20,119 nucleotides of DNA from JABDIY01 sp041576015 (GCA_041576015.1 JBFGLT010000040.1:1-20119); one strand, 5' to 3'. Shown: positions 13,407-20,119, counted from the first letter of the stretch. Numbers and translations are program-made. Notes: generated by a model not told the origin, from the letters alone.

Positions 13407-14332
13407 AGTCTTCTGGTGTGTTTGCCCCGCCCCCCCGTTTTGCTCGCTTCCGGGTGTCGCCGTTGTGGGGACTCGTGTCGGCGGCCAGCCTGCTCGCACT
13501 GTTCATCTGGGCCCGGAGCGGGCTCTGGCTCCTGCTCTTTCTGGCGGTGATCATCGTGGTCCACGAAGGGGGACACTGGTACTTCGCCCGGCGGGCCGGT
13601 ATCCGTCCGACCGAGTTCTATTGGGGATTCGGACCCGAGATCGTCGGGGTCGACTACGGCGGGTGCAGATACGGCGTCAAGGCTCTGTTTCTGGGCGGGT
13701 ACGTGAAGCTGTGGGGCATGACTCCCACGTCGAAGCTCCCGGTCGAGATCGACGAGGAGGACACCTACCGGTCGGCCAGCCACCTCGGCCGGCTGTCGAC
13801 GATCCTCGCCGGCCCGTTCACCAACCTGGCGACCGCAGTCGTCGCATTCGGGATCGCCAACGCCCTGGAGACCGGTGATGTCGTCTGGTCCAGCGGGCTG
13901 GTCGACATGTGGAGCGTGGTGGTAGGCACGAGTGAGGCCCTGTGGACGTGGGCGACCAGCGTCACCACCTACGTCGGAGCCGTCTTTGACACCTCCGGTG
14001 AGTCCGAGGTGCCGGTGCGTTTCCTCTCGCCGGTCGCCCAGGCCGAGATCTCGGGGTGGGCCGTGCAATCGGGGTGGATCATGATCCTGCGGTGGTTCGC
14101 CGTCCTCAGTACGGCGGTCGGGACCGTCAACCTGTTGCCGCTGCCGCCCCTCGACGGTTCACACGCCGCCGTGACCGTCACCGAGCGACTCCGGCAGTGG
14201 ATCCAGGGCGACGCGAGCGTGACGGTGAACGTCGCCCGGCTCGAGCCGCTCGCCTATGTCACCATCGCAGCGTTGGTCGTCTTGAGCGTCGGTGCTCTGG
14301 TGCTCGACCTCCGTCTGGGCGTCGGTATCTGA
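13403..14332 (+). CDS. M50 family site-2 protease, PDZ-less
   Basis: The 309-aa integral membrane zinc metalloprotease has VVHEGGHWYFA (His54, Glu55, His58) in an N-terminal membrane segment, GGYVKLWGM, LAGPFTN (residues 136-141) and NLLPLPPLDGSH with the third zinc ligand Asp251. At least four hydrophobic segments are visible (about 20-50, 135-155, 225-250, 285-302). Rip1/RseP relatives cleave anti-sigma factors or other membrane proteins and usually carry a PDZ domain between the core halves; here only about 70 residues without PDZ motifs separate GPFTN from the second half. ATG 13403 has GGTGAGAG 7 nt upstream. The substrate is unknown. Confidence 0.88.
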   Translation: MKSSGVFAPPPRFARFRVSPLWGLVSAASLLALFIWARSGLWLLLFLAVIIVVHEGGHWYFARRAGIRPTEFYWGFGPEIVGVDYGGCRYGVKALFLGGYVKLWGMTPTSKLPVEIDEEDTYRSASHLGRLSTILAGPFTNLATAVVAFGIANALETGDVVWSSGLVDMWSVVVGTSEALWTWATSVTTYVGAVFDTSGESEVPVRFLSPVAQAEISGWAVQSGWIMILRWFAVLSTAVGTVNLLPLPPLDGSHAAVTVTERLRQWIQGDASVTVNVARLEPLAYVTIAALVVLSVGALVLDLRLGVGI

Positions 14333-14370
14333 ATCAGGGACATCCGGTGTTCGGTCTCGCCCGGCTTCGG

Positions 14371-14376
14371 TAACCT
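14371..14376 (+). promoter_or_regulatory. -10 box (TAACCT) of the gamma-CA gene
   Basis: TAACCT ends exactly 6 nt before the ATG at 14383; there is no Shine-Dalgarno. Confidence 0.45.
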
Positions 14377-14382
14377 CGGCTG

Positions 14383-14901
14383 ATGGCGATCTACGCGCTC
14401 GGGGACTTGCATCCGACCATCGCCGGCGATGCCTTCATCCACCCGGATGCCACCATCATCGGCGACGTGCGAATCGGCGCAGGATCCTCGGTCTGGCCCC
14501 AGGCGGTGTTGCGGGGCGACGACGGTCCGATCACGGTTGGTGAGCGCACCTCGATTCAGGATGGTTCGGTCCTTCACACGATCGAGGAGCACCCGACGAC
14601 GGTGGGGAATGACTGCGTGATCGGGCACATCGTCCACCTCGAGGGGTGCATCATCGAAGACAACGCACTGGTGGGGAACGGTTCGATCGTCCTGCACAGG
14701 GCGATCGTGCGATCGTGGTCTCTGGTCGGGGCCAACGCCGTGGTCACCAACGACACCGAGGTGCCCAGCGGGGCGCTCGCGCTCGGCGTGCCGGCCACCA
14801 TCCGGCCGGGTGCCGCCAGCGCCGACCTCATCGCCAAGAGTGCCAAAGCCTACACCGACCGCGTCGACCGCTACCGACGCGACCTCCGCCGCCTGGACTA
14901 G
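14383..14901 (+). CDS. Gamma-carbonic-anhydrase family protein (left-handed beta-helix)
   Basis: The 172-aa protein is built of hexapeptide repeats of the left-handed beta-helix (DATIIGDVRIGAGSSVW, TVGNDCVIGHIVHLEGC, NALVGNGSIV) and ends in a helix, as in gamma-class carbonic anhydrases, which act as trimers with metal between subunits. Ligand candidates are His65 and His82. The third ligand, normally His five residues after the second, is Glu87 here (GHIVHLEGC), with a His at 85 that might substitute. CO2 hydration is therefore uncertain; many family members have other or unknown roles. The TAG stop shares its last G with the first REP-like repeat. Confidence 0.83.
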   Translation: MAIYALGDLHPTIAGDAFIHPDATIIGDVRIGAGSSVWPQAVLRGDDGPITVGERTSIQDGSVLHTIEEHPTTVGNDCVIGHIVHLEGCIIEDNALVGNGSIVLHRAIVRSWSLVGANAVVTNDTEVPSGALALGVPATIRPGAASADLIAKSAKAYTDRVDRYRRDLRRLD

Positions 14902-14948
14902 GGGTCAGGTCTACGTTTGCCTTGTTGGGGTCAGGTCTACGTTGCCTT
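14901..14948 (+). repeat. Two direct REP-like repeats
   Basis: GGGGTCAGGTCTACGTT occurs at 14901-14917 and again at 14927-14943, 26 bp apart, followed by TGCCTT and GCCTT respectively, so the units differ by one T. The first overlaps the stop codon of the gamma-CA gene. The motif resembles sequence I associate with REP elements near IS200-like REP-associated tyrosine transposases; no transposase is visible here. It may be a mobilised repeat pair without its transposase. The rest of 14949-15029 holds no gene. Confidence 0.6.
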
Positions 14949-15029
14949 CCCGGGTTCGGGTCCACCGCACGGGCAACGGAGGGGCCGACGCCGGCGTGAA
15001 GAACCGTCGCCCGGCTCACCGAGCGCCCA

Positions 15030-15049
15030 CTCGAATTGTTAGAATCGAG
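15030..15049 (+). promoter_or_regulatory. Candidate sufB promoter with inverted repeat
   Basis: TAGAAT (15040-15045) is a good -10 box about 40 nt before the sufB ATG. It lies between CTCGA (15030-15034) and TCGAG (15045-15049), inverted repeats that could be an operator for an Fe-S or redox-sensing repressor. No regulator gene is nearby. Confidence 0.35.
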
Positions 15050-15086
15050 GTAGGAGAAATCCCCGACCTCCGCAGGAGTGATCCTC

Positions 15087-16490
15087 ATGACCGTCACCGG
15101 CGACAACCTCGACCTCGGCAAGTACAAGCTCGGCTGGAGCGACGAAGAGGACTACGTGTTCAAACCCAAGCGGGGATTGAGCAGCGACATCGTGCACGAG
15201 ATGTCCTGGATGAAGGGCGAGCCGGACTGGATGTTGCAGCGCCGGCTCAAGGCCCTCCGGCACTTCGAGAAACGTCCCATGCCCACATGGGGTGGCGACA
15301 TGTCCGAGATCTACTTCGACGACATCTACTACTACATCAAGCCGACCGACGCTCAGGTGGACGAGTGGGAGGAACTGCCCGACGCCATCAAGCAGACCTA
15401 CGAGAGACTCGGGATTCCCGAGGCCGAGCGAAAGTATCTGGCGGGCGTCACGGCCCAGTACGAGAGCGAGGTCGTCTTCCACCGGAATCGTGAGGATCTC
15501 GAGCAGCAGGGCGTGATCTTCTGCGACATGGACACCGCCTTGCGCGAGTACCCGGAGCTGGTCAAGCCCAACTTCGGTCGGGTGATCCCGGCCAACGACA
15601 ACAAGTTCTCCTCGCTCAACACTGCGGTCTGGTCGGGTGGTTCGTTCATCTACGTGCCGCCCGGCGTCGAGGTGTCCATGCCTCTGCAGGCCTACTTCCG
15701 GATCAACGCCGAGAACATGGGTCAGTTCGAGCGAACGCTCATCATCGCCGACGAGGGTTCCAAGGTGCACTACATCGAGGGCTGCTCGGCTCCGGTGTAC
15801 ACATCGGACTCGCTGCACTCAGCGGTCGTGGAGATCATCGTCAAGCCGAGCGCTCATGTCACCTACACCACGATCCAGAACTGGTCCAACAACGTGTTCA
15901 ACCTCGTGACCAAACGCGCCTACGTCGAGGCCGAGGGTCACATGGAATGGATCGATGGCAACATCGGGTCCCGCCTCACCCAGAAGTACCCGGCGGTGTG
16001 GCTGGCCGGCCCCAAAGCGACTGGTGAAGTGCTATCTGTCGCCTACGCCGGCGCCGGTCAGCACCAGGACACCGGCGCCAAAATGGTGCACGCAGCGCCG
16101 GAGACGTCGTCGAAGATCGTGTCGAAGTCGATCAGCAAAGACGGTGGTCGCTCGAGCTATCGCGGCCTGGTGAGGGTCGACGACGACGCGTACGGATGCA
16201 AGAGCCACGTGCAATGCGATGCGCTCATCCTCGACGACCACTCGGTCTCCGACACCTACCCGTACATGGAGATCGGCGCTCGCGATGCCCAGATCGGGCA
16301 CGAGGCCACCGTCTCGAAGGTCGCCGATGAGCAGTTGTTCTACCTGATGAGTCGTGGGCTGTCCGAAGAGCAGGCGATCGGAATGGTCGTCAACGGCTTC
16401 ATCGAGCCGGTGACCCGGACCCTGCCGATGGAATACGCCGTCGAATGGAGCCGGCTCATCGAGCTCCAAATGGAGGGCTCGGTCGGCTAG
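15087..16490 (+). CDS. sufB: Fe-S cluster assembly scaffold SufB
   Basis: SufB forms the SufBC2D scaffold, on which Fe-S clusters are built from sulfur delivered by SufS/SufU. The 467-aa protein has the expected order: SDIVHEMSWMKGEPDWMLQ, VIPANDNKFSSLNTAVWSGG, YIEGCSAPVY with Cys233, the beta-helix core, and YGCKSHVQCDAL with Cys371 and Cys377, the latter matching the cysteine needed for assembly in the E. coli protein. There is no intein, though SufB is a common intein host in actinobacteria. ATG 15087 is chosen because AGGAG (15074-15078) lies 8 nt upstream. No sufR, sufD, sufC, sufS or sufU follows; the next gene is convergent. Confidence 0.95.
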   Translation: MTVTGDNLDLGKYKLGWSDEEDYVFKPKRGLSSDIVHEMSWMKGEPDWMLQRRLKALRHFEKRPMPTWGGDMSEIYFDDIYYYIKPTDAQVDEWEELPDAIKQTYERLGIPEAERKYLAGVTAQYESEVVFHRNREDLEQQGVIFCDMDTALREYPELVKPNFGRVIPANDNKFSSLNTAVWSGGSFIYVPPGVEVSMPLQAYFRINAENMGQFERTLIIADEGSKVHYIEGCSAPVYTSDSLHSAVVEIIVKPSAHVTYTTIQNWSNNVFNLVTKRAYVEAEGHMEWIDGNIGSRLTQKYPAVWLAGPKATGEVLSVAYAGAGQHQDTGAKMVHAAPETSSKIVSKSISKDGGRSSYRGLVRVDDDAYGCKSHVQCDALILDDHSVSDTYPYMEIGARDAQIGHEATVSKVADEQLFYLMSRGLSEEQAIGMVVNGFIEPVTRTLPMEYAVEWSRLIELQMEGSVG

Positions 16491-16503
16491 AGCCCGATCG
16501 GGG

Positions 16504-16860
16504 TCAGCTCCGCCCGAACCGGTTGAACGGCCACCAGCCCCGCCGGGACTTGGCTGCCCGCCGTGCCTGTTCGGCGTCGATCTCGGCGCGAATCTCGGGT
16601 CCCGCTTCGTTGATGATGTCCTCGGCGGCATCGAGCAGGTCGGCCACCGAGGCGTCGTCGATGCTCCTCGGAGCAGACGGTGTCTTCGGTGTGACCAGCG
16701 ACCCGTGATTCCAGGCGACGTCGGCCAGCCGCCGCTCGTACTTGGGGCAGTCGGCCGGGCATTCCCAAGGTGCCTTGGGTGCCAGGTCGAGCGAACACTT
16801 CCGCATCGTGTCGCCCGTCGGGTACGTGCGGGTTTGGTAATGCTTGCAGTCGCTGCGCAT
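16504..16860 (-). CDS. Four-cysteine small protein, unknown function
   Basis: The ATG at 16860 gives 118 aa and has GAGG 5-6 nt upstream; upstream in-frame starts add only low-complexity residues. The N-terminal half holds Cys5, Cys22, Cys34 and Cys38 in the context MRSDCKHY, MRKCSLDLAPKAPWECPADC, PKYERRLADV, suggesting a zinc or Fe-S site. A helical, acidic stretch (SVADLLDAAEDIINEAG) and a basic Trp-Trp tail follow. I believe related proteins occur in other Acidimicrobiia but cannot name a family. It converges on sufB with 13 bp between stops and diverges from deoD. Confidence 0.7.
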   Translation of the reverse strand: MRSDCKHYQTRTYPTGDTMRKCSLDLAPKAPWECPADCPKYERRLADVAWNHGSLVTPKTPSAPRSIDDASVADLLDAAEDIINEAGPEIRAEIDAEQARRAAKSRRGWWPFNRFGRS

Positions 16861-16956
16861 CGGCACCTCGATATTCTGACACGGCGATGGCGGTGTTGAC
16901 CCATCGGCGAACTCGGCGCGTGACATCCTCGCCGGGCGCATCGGTGGGGGGCCCGG

Positions 16957-16962
16957 TAGTGT
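16957..16962 (+). promoter_or_regulatory. -10 box (TAGTGT) of deoD
   Basis: TAGTGT ends 8 nt before the ATG at 16971 and confirms the start that homology suggests. Confidence 0.45.
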
Positions 16963-16970
16963 CCAACTCC

Positions 16971-17684
16971 ATGGTCACGCCGCACATCGCCGCCGCTCCG
17001 GACGATTACGCCCCCACCGTGCTGATGCCCGGCGACCCCCTTCGAGCCCAGATGATCGCCGAACGCTACCTCGACGATGCCCGGCAGGTCACCGCCATCC
17101 GCAACATGCTCGGCTTCACCGGCACCCACCAGGGGGTACCGGTGAGCGTGCAGGGATCGGGAATGGGGGTGCCGTCGATCCAGATCTATGCCTCCGAGCT
17201 CTTCGACAGCTATGGGGTCGAACGCATCATCCGAGTTGGTTCGTGCGGAGCCGTCCAACCGGACGTGCCCCTTCGCACGCTGGTCATCGCCGCAGGGGCG
17301 GGCACCGATTCCAACGTCAACCGGGTGCGAGCCGGCGGGTACGACTTCGGCGCGACCGCCGACTACGCCATGCTTCGATCCGCAGTCGATGCCGCCACCG
17401 GACGGGGAGCTCCGGTGCGAGTTGGCCGGATCTTCACCAGCGACTTCTTCTACCACCCCGATCCGGACGAGAACGCCCGTCTGGCGGCGGCCGGATTCCT
17501 CGCCGTCGAGATGGAGGCAGCTGCGCTGTACGGCGTCGCGATCGAGCGGGGCAAAGCAGCGCTGACCCTCGCCACCGTGAGCGATCAGCTGATCACCGGC
17601 GAGCACATGTCGCCCGAAGAGCGACAGGAGACACTGGATCAGATGATTCGAGTAGCGCTCGACGTCGCCATTGCGATGAGTTGA
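16971..17684 (+). CDS. deoD: Purine nucleoside phosphorylase, DeoD type
   Basis: DeoD cleaves purine (deoxy)nucleosides with phosphate to free base and pentose-1-phosphate, for purine salvage, as a hexamer. The 237-aa product follows E. coli DeoD closely: TPHI (His5), VLMPGDPLRAQ (Arg25 region), RNMLGFTGTHQG, GSGMGVPS, RIIRVGSCGAVQPDVPLR, TDSNVNRVR, VEMEAAALYGVA (ribose site) and TVSDQLITGE with the catalytic Asp. Length matches the family. An in-frame ATG at 16887 would add 28 basic residues without family support, so 16971 is used. Confidence 0.95.
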   Translation: MVTPHIAAAPDDYAPTVLMPGDPLRAQMIAERYLDDARQVTAIRNMLGFTGTHQGVPVSVQGSGMGVPSIQIYASELFDSYGVERIIRVGSCGAVQPDVPLRTLVIAAGAGTDSNVNRVRAGGYDFGATADYAMLRSAVDAATGRGAPVRVGRIFTSDFFYHPDPDENARLAAAGFLAVEMEAAALYGVAIERGKAALTLATVSDQLITGEHMSPEERQETLDQMIRVALDVAIAMS

Positions 17685-17739
17685 CCGCCGAGCGCCGGAG
17701 GCGGTCGTGGCCCGGCGGCCTCGACCGGTCCGAACGCGA

Positions 17740-17745
17740 TACGGT
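17740..17745 (+). promoter_or_regulatory. -10 box (TACGGT) of the exported MBL gene
   Basis: TACGGT ends 7 nt before ATG 17753; no Shine-Dalgarno is present. Confidence 0.4.
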
Positions 17746-17752
17746 CCGGGTC

Positions 17753-18616
17753 ATGTGCGGTCACCATGTGGATCCGGGGCCCGATCTCATCTCGCTGGCG
17801 CGGCGGCCCATCGGACGGGCCCGGCGTCGCCTGCACCGACGGGCGTTCCTCGGTGAGGTGGGTGGCGTCACGGCCCTGGCGCTGCTCGGCCCGGCCGGAT
17901 TGGCTTCCTGCGGTTCGGACGAGGACGCCCAAACGGCCGAATCGACCACGTCGACCACCGCCGGAGCCGAACCGTCGCTTTCGACCTCGTCGACCGCCGG
18001 CTCGACACCGGAAACCGGAGTCGAAGAGCCGGCCGGTTCCTGGGGACGGGTCGACCTCGGATTCGTGTCCGCCTATGTGCTCGCCCGAGGGAATCGAGCG
18101 GCGGTGGTCGACACCGGCGTCGAGGGGTCGGCCGAGGCGATCGGACGAACGCTCGGCGATCTCGGCCTCACCTTCGACGACGTCGACGCGGTGGCGTTGA
18201 CTCACTACCACCCCGATCACGTCGGCAGCATCGGGGCGGTCCTGGCGGCCGCGCCTGGCGCGATCGCCTACGCAGGTGAGCAGGACATCGAGCGAATCAC
18301 CGGCGTCGAGCTGATGCCGGTCGGCGACGGCTCGGAGGTCTTCGGGATGCGAGTGATCCACACGCCCGGACACACGCTTGGCCACATCGCCCTCCTCGAC
18401 GAGCTGACCGGGGTGCTGGTCGCCGGCGACGCCATGAACGGAGTGGACGGAGGTGTGGCCGGGGCCAATCCGGACTTCACTCCCGACATGTCGACCGCCG
18501 ACGCGTCGGTGCGAAAGCTGGCGGCCCTCGCCTTCGACACGGTCTATTTCGGACATGGCGAACCGATCGTCGGCGGCGCCTCGCAAGCGGTCGGCGAGCT
18601 GGCCGCTCAGCTCTGA
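17753..18616 (+). CDS. Exported MBL-fold hydrolase with Tat signal and lipobox
   Basis: From ATG 17753 the product is 287 aa. Arg29-Arg30 in RRLHRRAFLGEVGG form a twin-arginine motif, followed by a hydrophobic stretch and LASC (Cys53), a lipobox. It should therefore be exported folded and anchored outside the membrane. A Ser/Thr-rich linker (residues 62-88) leads to the catalytic domain: LTHYHPDH (His151, His153, Asp155, His156), HTPGHTLGH (His207), VAGDAMNG (Asp226) and FGHGEP (His268), the full binuclear metal set of glyoxalase II-like hydrolases. The substrate (lactone, thioester or sulfatase-type) is not evident. Far upstream starts in the same frame lie inside deoD and are rejected. Confidence 0.82.
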   Translation: MCGHHVDPGPDLISLARRPIGRARRRLHRRAFLGEVGGVTALALLGPAGLASCGSDEDAQTAESTTSTTAGAEPSLSTSSTAGSTPETGVEEPAGSWGRVDLGFVSAYVLARGNRAAVVDTGVEGSAEAIGRTLGDLGLTFDDVDAVALTHYHPDHVGSIGAVLAAAPGAIAYAGEQDIERITGVELMPVGDGSEVFGMRVIHTPGHTLGHIALLDELTGVLVAGDAMNGVDGGVAGANPDFTPDMSTADASVRKLAALAFDTVYFGHGEPIVGGASQAVGELAAQL

Positions 18617-18640
18617 CGTTCTCCGGCGCCGGGGTCAGAG
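18611..18640. terminator. Bidirectional terminator candidate between convergent genes
   Basis: CTCTGAC (18611-18617) pairs with GTCAGAG (18634-18640), and the loop holds the self-complementary CCGGCGCCGG (18623-18632). Both TGA stop codons lie inside the arms, so the structure serves both strands. There is no T-tract. Confidence 0.4.
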
Positions 18641-19675
18641 GAGATCGACGAGCCGCTCGACCGTCGCAACCGGGTCGCCGACCGGCTGGATCGACAGATG
18701 GGTGACGCCCGCTTCGGCGTAGGCGGCGATTCGGTCCTTCACGAAGCCCTCGGGGCCCACGAGATTGGAGTTGGTGAGGAACTCAGCAGGAATGGCGGCG
18801 GCCGCTTCGTCCTTACGGCCATCGAGATAGAGATCCTGGATCTGGGTGGCCTCGGCTTCGTACCCGTACCTCCGGAACACGGTGTTGTAGAAGTTCTTCT
18901 TGCGAGCACCCATGCCGCCGACGTAGAGCGCCACGCTGGGTCGGGCGCGGTCGAGCACGGCCGTCGCGGCGGCGCCGCCGTACTCCACACCGATGGCCAC
19001 CAAGCCGCCGGCGGAGATCCACAGGGGTCCGAGGGCGGGATCGCGCTGCGCGAGGCCGGCCTCGATGTCGTCGCCCCAGACCGTCCGGTATTTCCCGGGA
19101 TCGAACAGCGTCGGTAGCCAGCCGTCGGCGTAGCGCGCTGTGTTCTTCACGCTCAGACCCATGAGGCTGGCCCAGAAGATGGGCACCTCGGACCGGACCG
19201 GGTGATTGATCAACTTCAGGGGCTTGCCCAGACCGGTTCCGTGGCCTTCCGGCAGCGGAACGGTGATGGCCGATCCCTCGTACTCAAGCCGTTCTCTCCG
19301 CAGGACCATCCGGGTCACGTTGATGTAGTCGCGGATCCGGGGCATCGGCTTCTCGTAGGGGACCCCGTGAAACCCTTCGATCACCTGGGGACCCGAGGCA
19401 CCGAGCCCGAGCACGAACCGACCGTCCGACACGAAGTCGAGTCCGGCCGCCGTCTGCCCGATGCAGGCGGCGGTCCTGCTGTACACGTTGAGGATTCCGG
19501 CGCCGATCTCGATCGTGTTCGTCACCGCAGCCAGATAGCCCATCTGGCTGACCGAATCGAAGCTGTACGCCTCGGGCACCCAAACCAGATCCAGCCCGGC
19601 CCGTTCGAGCTGTTGGACGAGCTTCACGTCGGCCTTGAAGTCGCCCGAATAGTTGATCATCATCGACAGCTTCAT
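18635..19675 (-). CDS. LLM class flavin/F420-dependent oxidoreductase
   Basis: The 346-aa protein has the luciferase-like TIM-barrel pattern: MKLSMMINYSGDF, GLDLVWVPEAYSFDS, TIEIGAGILNVYSRT, GRFVLGLGASGPQVIEGFHG, and ARYADGWLPTLF, with a C-terminal HLSIQPVGDP. In high-GC actinobacteria such enzymes mostly use F420 and are often annotated as F420-dependent; FMN use cannot be excluded. The substrate is unknown. The ATG at 19675 is selected over longer upstream frames because TACCCT ends 6 nt before it and homology begins there. It is divergent from the rhodanese gene. Confidence 0.87.
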   Translation of the reverse strand: MKLSMMINYSGDFKADVKLVQQLERAGLDLVWVPEAYSFDSVSQMGYLAAVTNTIEIGAGILNVYSRTAACIGQTAAGLDFVSDGRFVLGLGASGPQVIEGFHGVPYEKPMPRIRDYINVTRMVLRRERLEYEGSAITVPLPEGHGTGLGKPLKLINHPVRSEVPIFWASLMGLSVKNTARYADGWLPTLFDPGKYRTVWGDDIEAGLAQRDPALGPLWISAGGLVAIGVEYGGAAATAVLDRARPSVALYVGGMGARKKNFYNTVFRRYGYEAEATQIQDLYLDGRKDEAAAAIPAEFLTNSNLVGPEGFVKDRIAAYAEAGVTHLSIQPVGDPVATVERLVDLL

Positions 19676-19681
19676 GCCGGC

Positions 19682-19687
19682 AGGGTA
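19682..19687 (-). promoter_or_regulatory. -10 box (TACCCT) of the LLM gene
   Basis: TACCCT on the minus strand ends 6 nt before the ATG at 19675. It overlaps one of two GGTACC palindromes (19684-19689 and 19704-19709) in this divergent region. Confidence 0.45.
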
Positions 19688-19735
19688 CCGGCGGTCGGCC
19701 CGGGGTACCAGCGGATGTCCGTGCAGCACGACCGG

Positions 19736-19741
19736 TATCGT
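19736..19741 (+). promoter_or_regulatory. -10 box (TATCGT) of the rhodanese gene
   Basis: TATCGT ends 6 nt before the ATG at 19748; the transcript would be leaderless. Confidence 0.45.
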
Positions 19742-19747
19742 CGTCCG

Positions 19748-20119
19748 ATGGCCGTCTCCGATCTCGCCCCCTTCGTCTCGGCTGCCTGGCTGTCCGACCA
19801 CCTCGCCGACGTCGTGATCGCCGAGGTTCGCATGGACCCTGTCGCCGATGCGGCCCAACAGGCCTACGAGGTCGCCCATCTGCCGGGGGCAGTACTCGTC
19901 AACGTGGAGCACGACCTGTCCGCGCCCGCCGGCCCGGTGGTGGGCCGGCATCCGCTGCCGTCACCGGAGGACTTCGCCGACCTGCTCGAGCGGCTCGGCA
20001 TCGACGCCACGACGCCGGTCGTCGCTTACGACTCGAACAACGGAGCCCTCGCATCGAGGTTCGCGTGGATGCTTCGCGCCGCCGGCAACCCTGCGGCAGT
20101 GCTGAGCGGCGGCCCGGGC
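19748..20119 (+). CDS. Rhodanese-type thiosulfate/3-mercaptopyruvate sulfurtransferase, N-terminal part
   Basis: The frame is open from ATG 19748 to the window edge (124 codons), so the 3' end is missing. It shows the non-catalytic N-terminal rhodanese domain: SAAWLSDHLADVVIAEVR, AHLPGAVLVNVEHDLSAP (44-61), GRHPLPSPEDFADLLERLGI (67-85), VVAYDSNNGALASRFAWMLRAAG (91-113) and VLSGG. The active-site cysteine of such two-domain enzymes lies in the second domain, outside the window. Family members transfer sulfane sulfur from thiosulfate or mercaptopyruvate to thiol acceptors or cyanide. Confidence 0.85.
   Translation, partial: MAVSDLAPFVSAAWLSDHLADVVIAEVRMDPVADAAQQAYEVAHLPGAVLVNVEHDLSAPAGPVVGRHPLPSPEDFADLLERLGIDATTPVVAYDSNNGALASRFAWMLRAAGNPAAVLSGGPG

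Noticed and set aside
14901..14948. A CRISPR array
   Set aside because: There are only two units with a spacer of a few bases and no cas genes; it fits a REP-like repeat.
16493..16502. CCCGATCGGG palindrome between sufB and the convergent gene as a terminator
   Set aside because: It has no loop, so it cannot form a useful hairpin, and no T-tract follows.
16887..16970. An N-terminal extension of deoD from ATG 16887 with TATTCT 9 nt upstream
   Set aside because: DeoD proteins start at the TPHI motif, and a better-placed -10 box precedes ATG 16971. The upstream box might still be a second promoter.
16032..17606. A 524-codon minus-strand ORF across sufB and deoD
   Set aside because: It is antisense to two highly conserved genes and has no motif of its own; the real minus gene at 16504-16860 uses another frame.

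Overview
The window comes from a high-GC bacterium, most likely an actinobacterium of the Acidimicrobiia type. This is inferred from strongly GC-biased third codon positions, a short MutY lacking the NUDIX-like tail, an F420/flavin LLM-family oxidoreductase, several acyl-CoA enzymes, and many genes whose start codon sits 6-9 nt after a TANNNT -10 box (leaderless transcription). No rRNA, tRNA, CRISPR array or complete insertion sequence was seen. No gene-free stretch exceeds 300 bases.

Layout, left to right. (1) 1-395 (-): start of a thioredoxin-fold protein cut by the window edge. (2) 452-4635 (+): acyl-CoA synthetase, a Cys-repeat lipoprotein, and a long-chain acyl-CoA synthetase. (3) A 59-codon ORF (+), then a CaiB/AMACR-type racemase (-). 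(4) A 58-aa small protein (+), a thioredoxin-fold protein without CxxC (-), and a methylsuccinyl-CoA-dehydrogenase-like acyl-CoA dehydrogenase (-), which shares an overlapping divergent promoter with mutY (+). (5) 9699-11676 (-): a two-gene redox operon, the highlight of the window. (6) 11842-14901 (+): MBL hydrolase, flavin reductase, M50 membrane protease and gamma-carbonic-anhydrase-like protein. (7) Two REP-like direct repeats, a sufB without other suf genes, and a small four-Cys protein (-). (8) deoD, a Tat/lipoprotein MBL protein (+), an LLM oxidoreductase (-) and the start of a rhodanese (+, cut by the edge).

Main discovery. On the minus strand, two apparently separate ORFs, ending at 9936 and starting at 9914, are in the same frame and separated by a single TGA at 9936-9938. 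Read through as selenocysteine they give one 170-aa protein with the motif U-G-S-C-T-S-C, matching the UGSC family of (seleno)proteins. An 8-bp stem-loop with a G-initial loop starts 3 nt after the TGA, where a bacterial SECIS would be. The gene lies 13 nt downstream of a 483-aa protein with an N-terminal thioredoxin domain (CPTC) fused to a large conserved domain I cannot name. I propose that the pair forms a selenium-dependent reductase whose substrate is unknown. Conventional annotation would split or truncate the selenoprotein.

The rest points to fatty-acid and branched acyl-CoA metabolism (two acyl-CoA ligases, racemase, acyl-CoA dehydrogenase) together with redox, Fe-S and thiol chemistry (SufB, several thioredoxin folds, rhodanese, flavin reductase).
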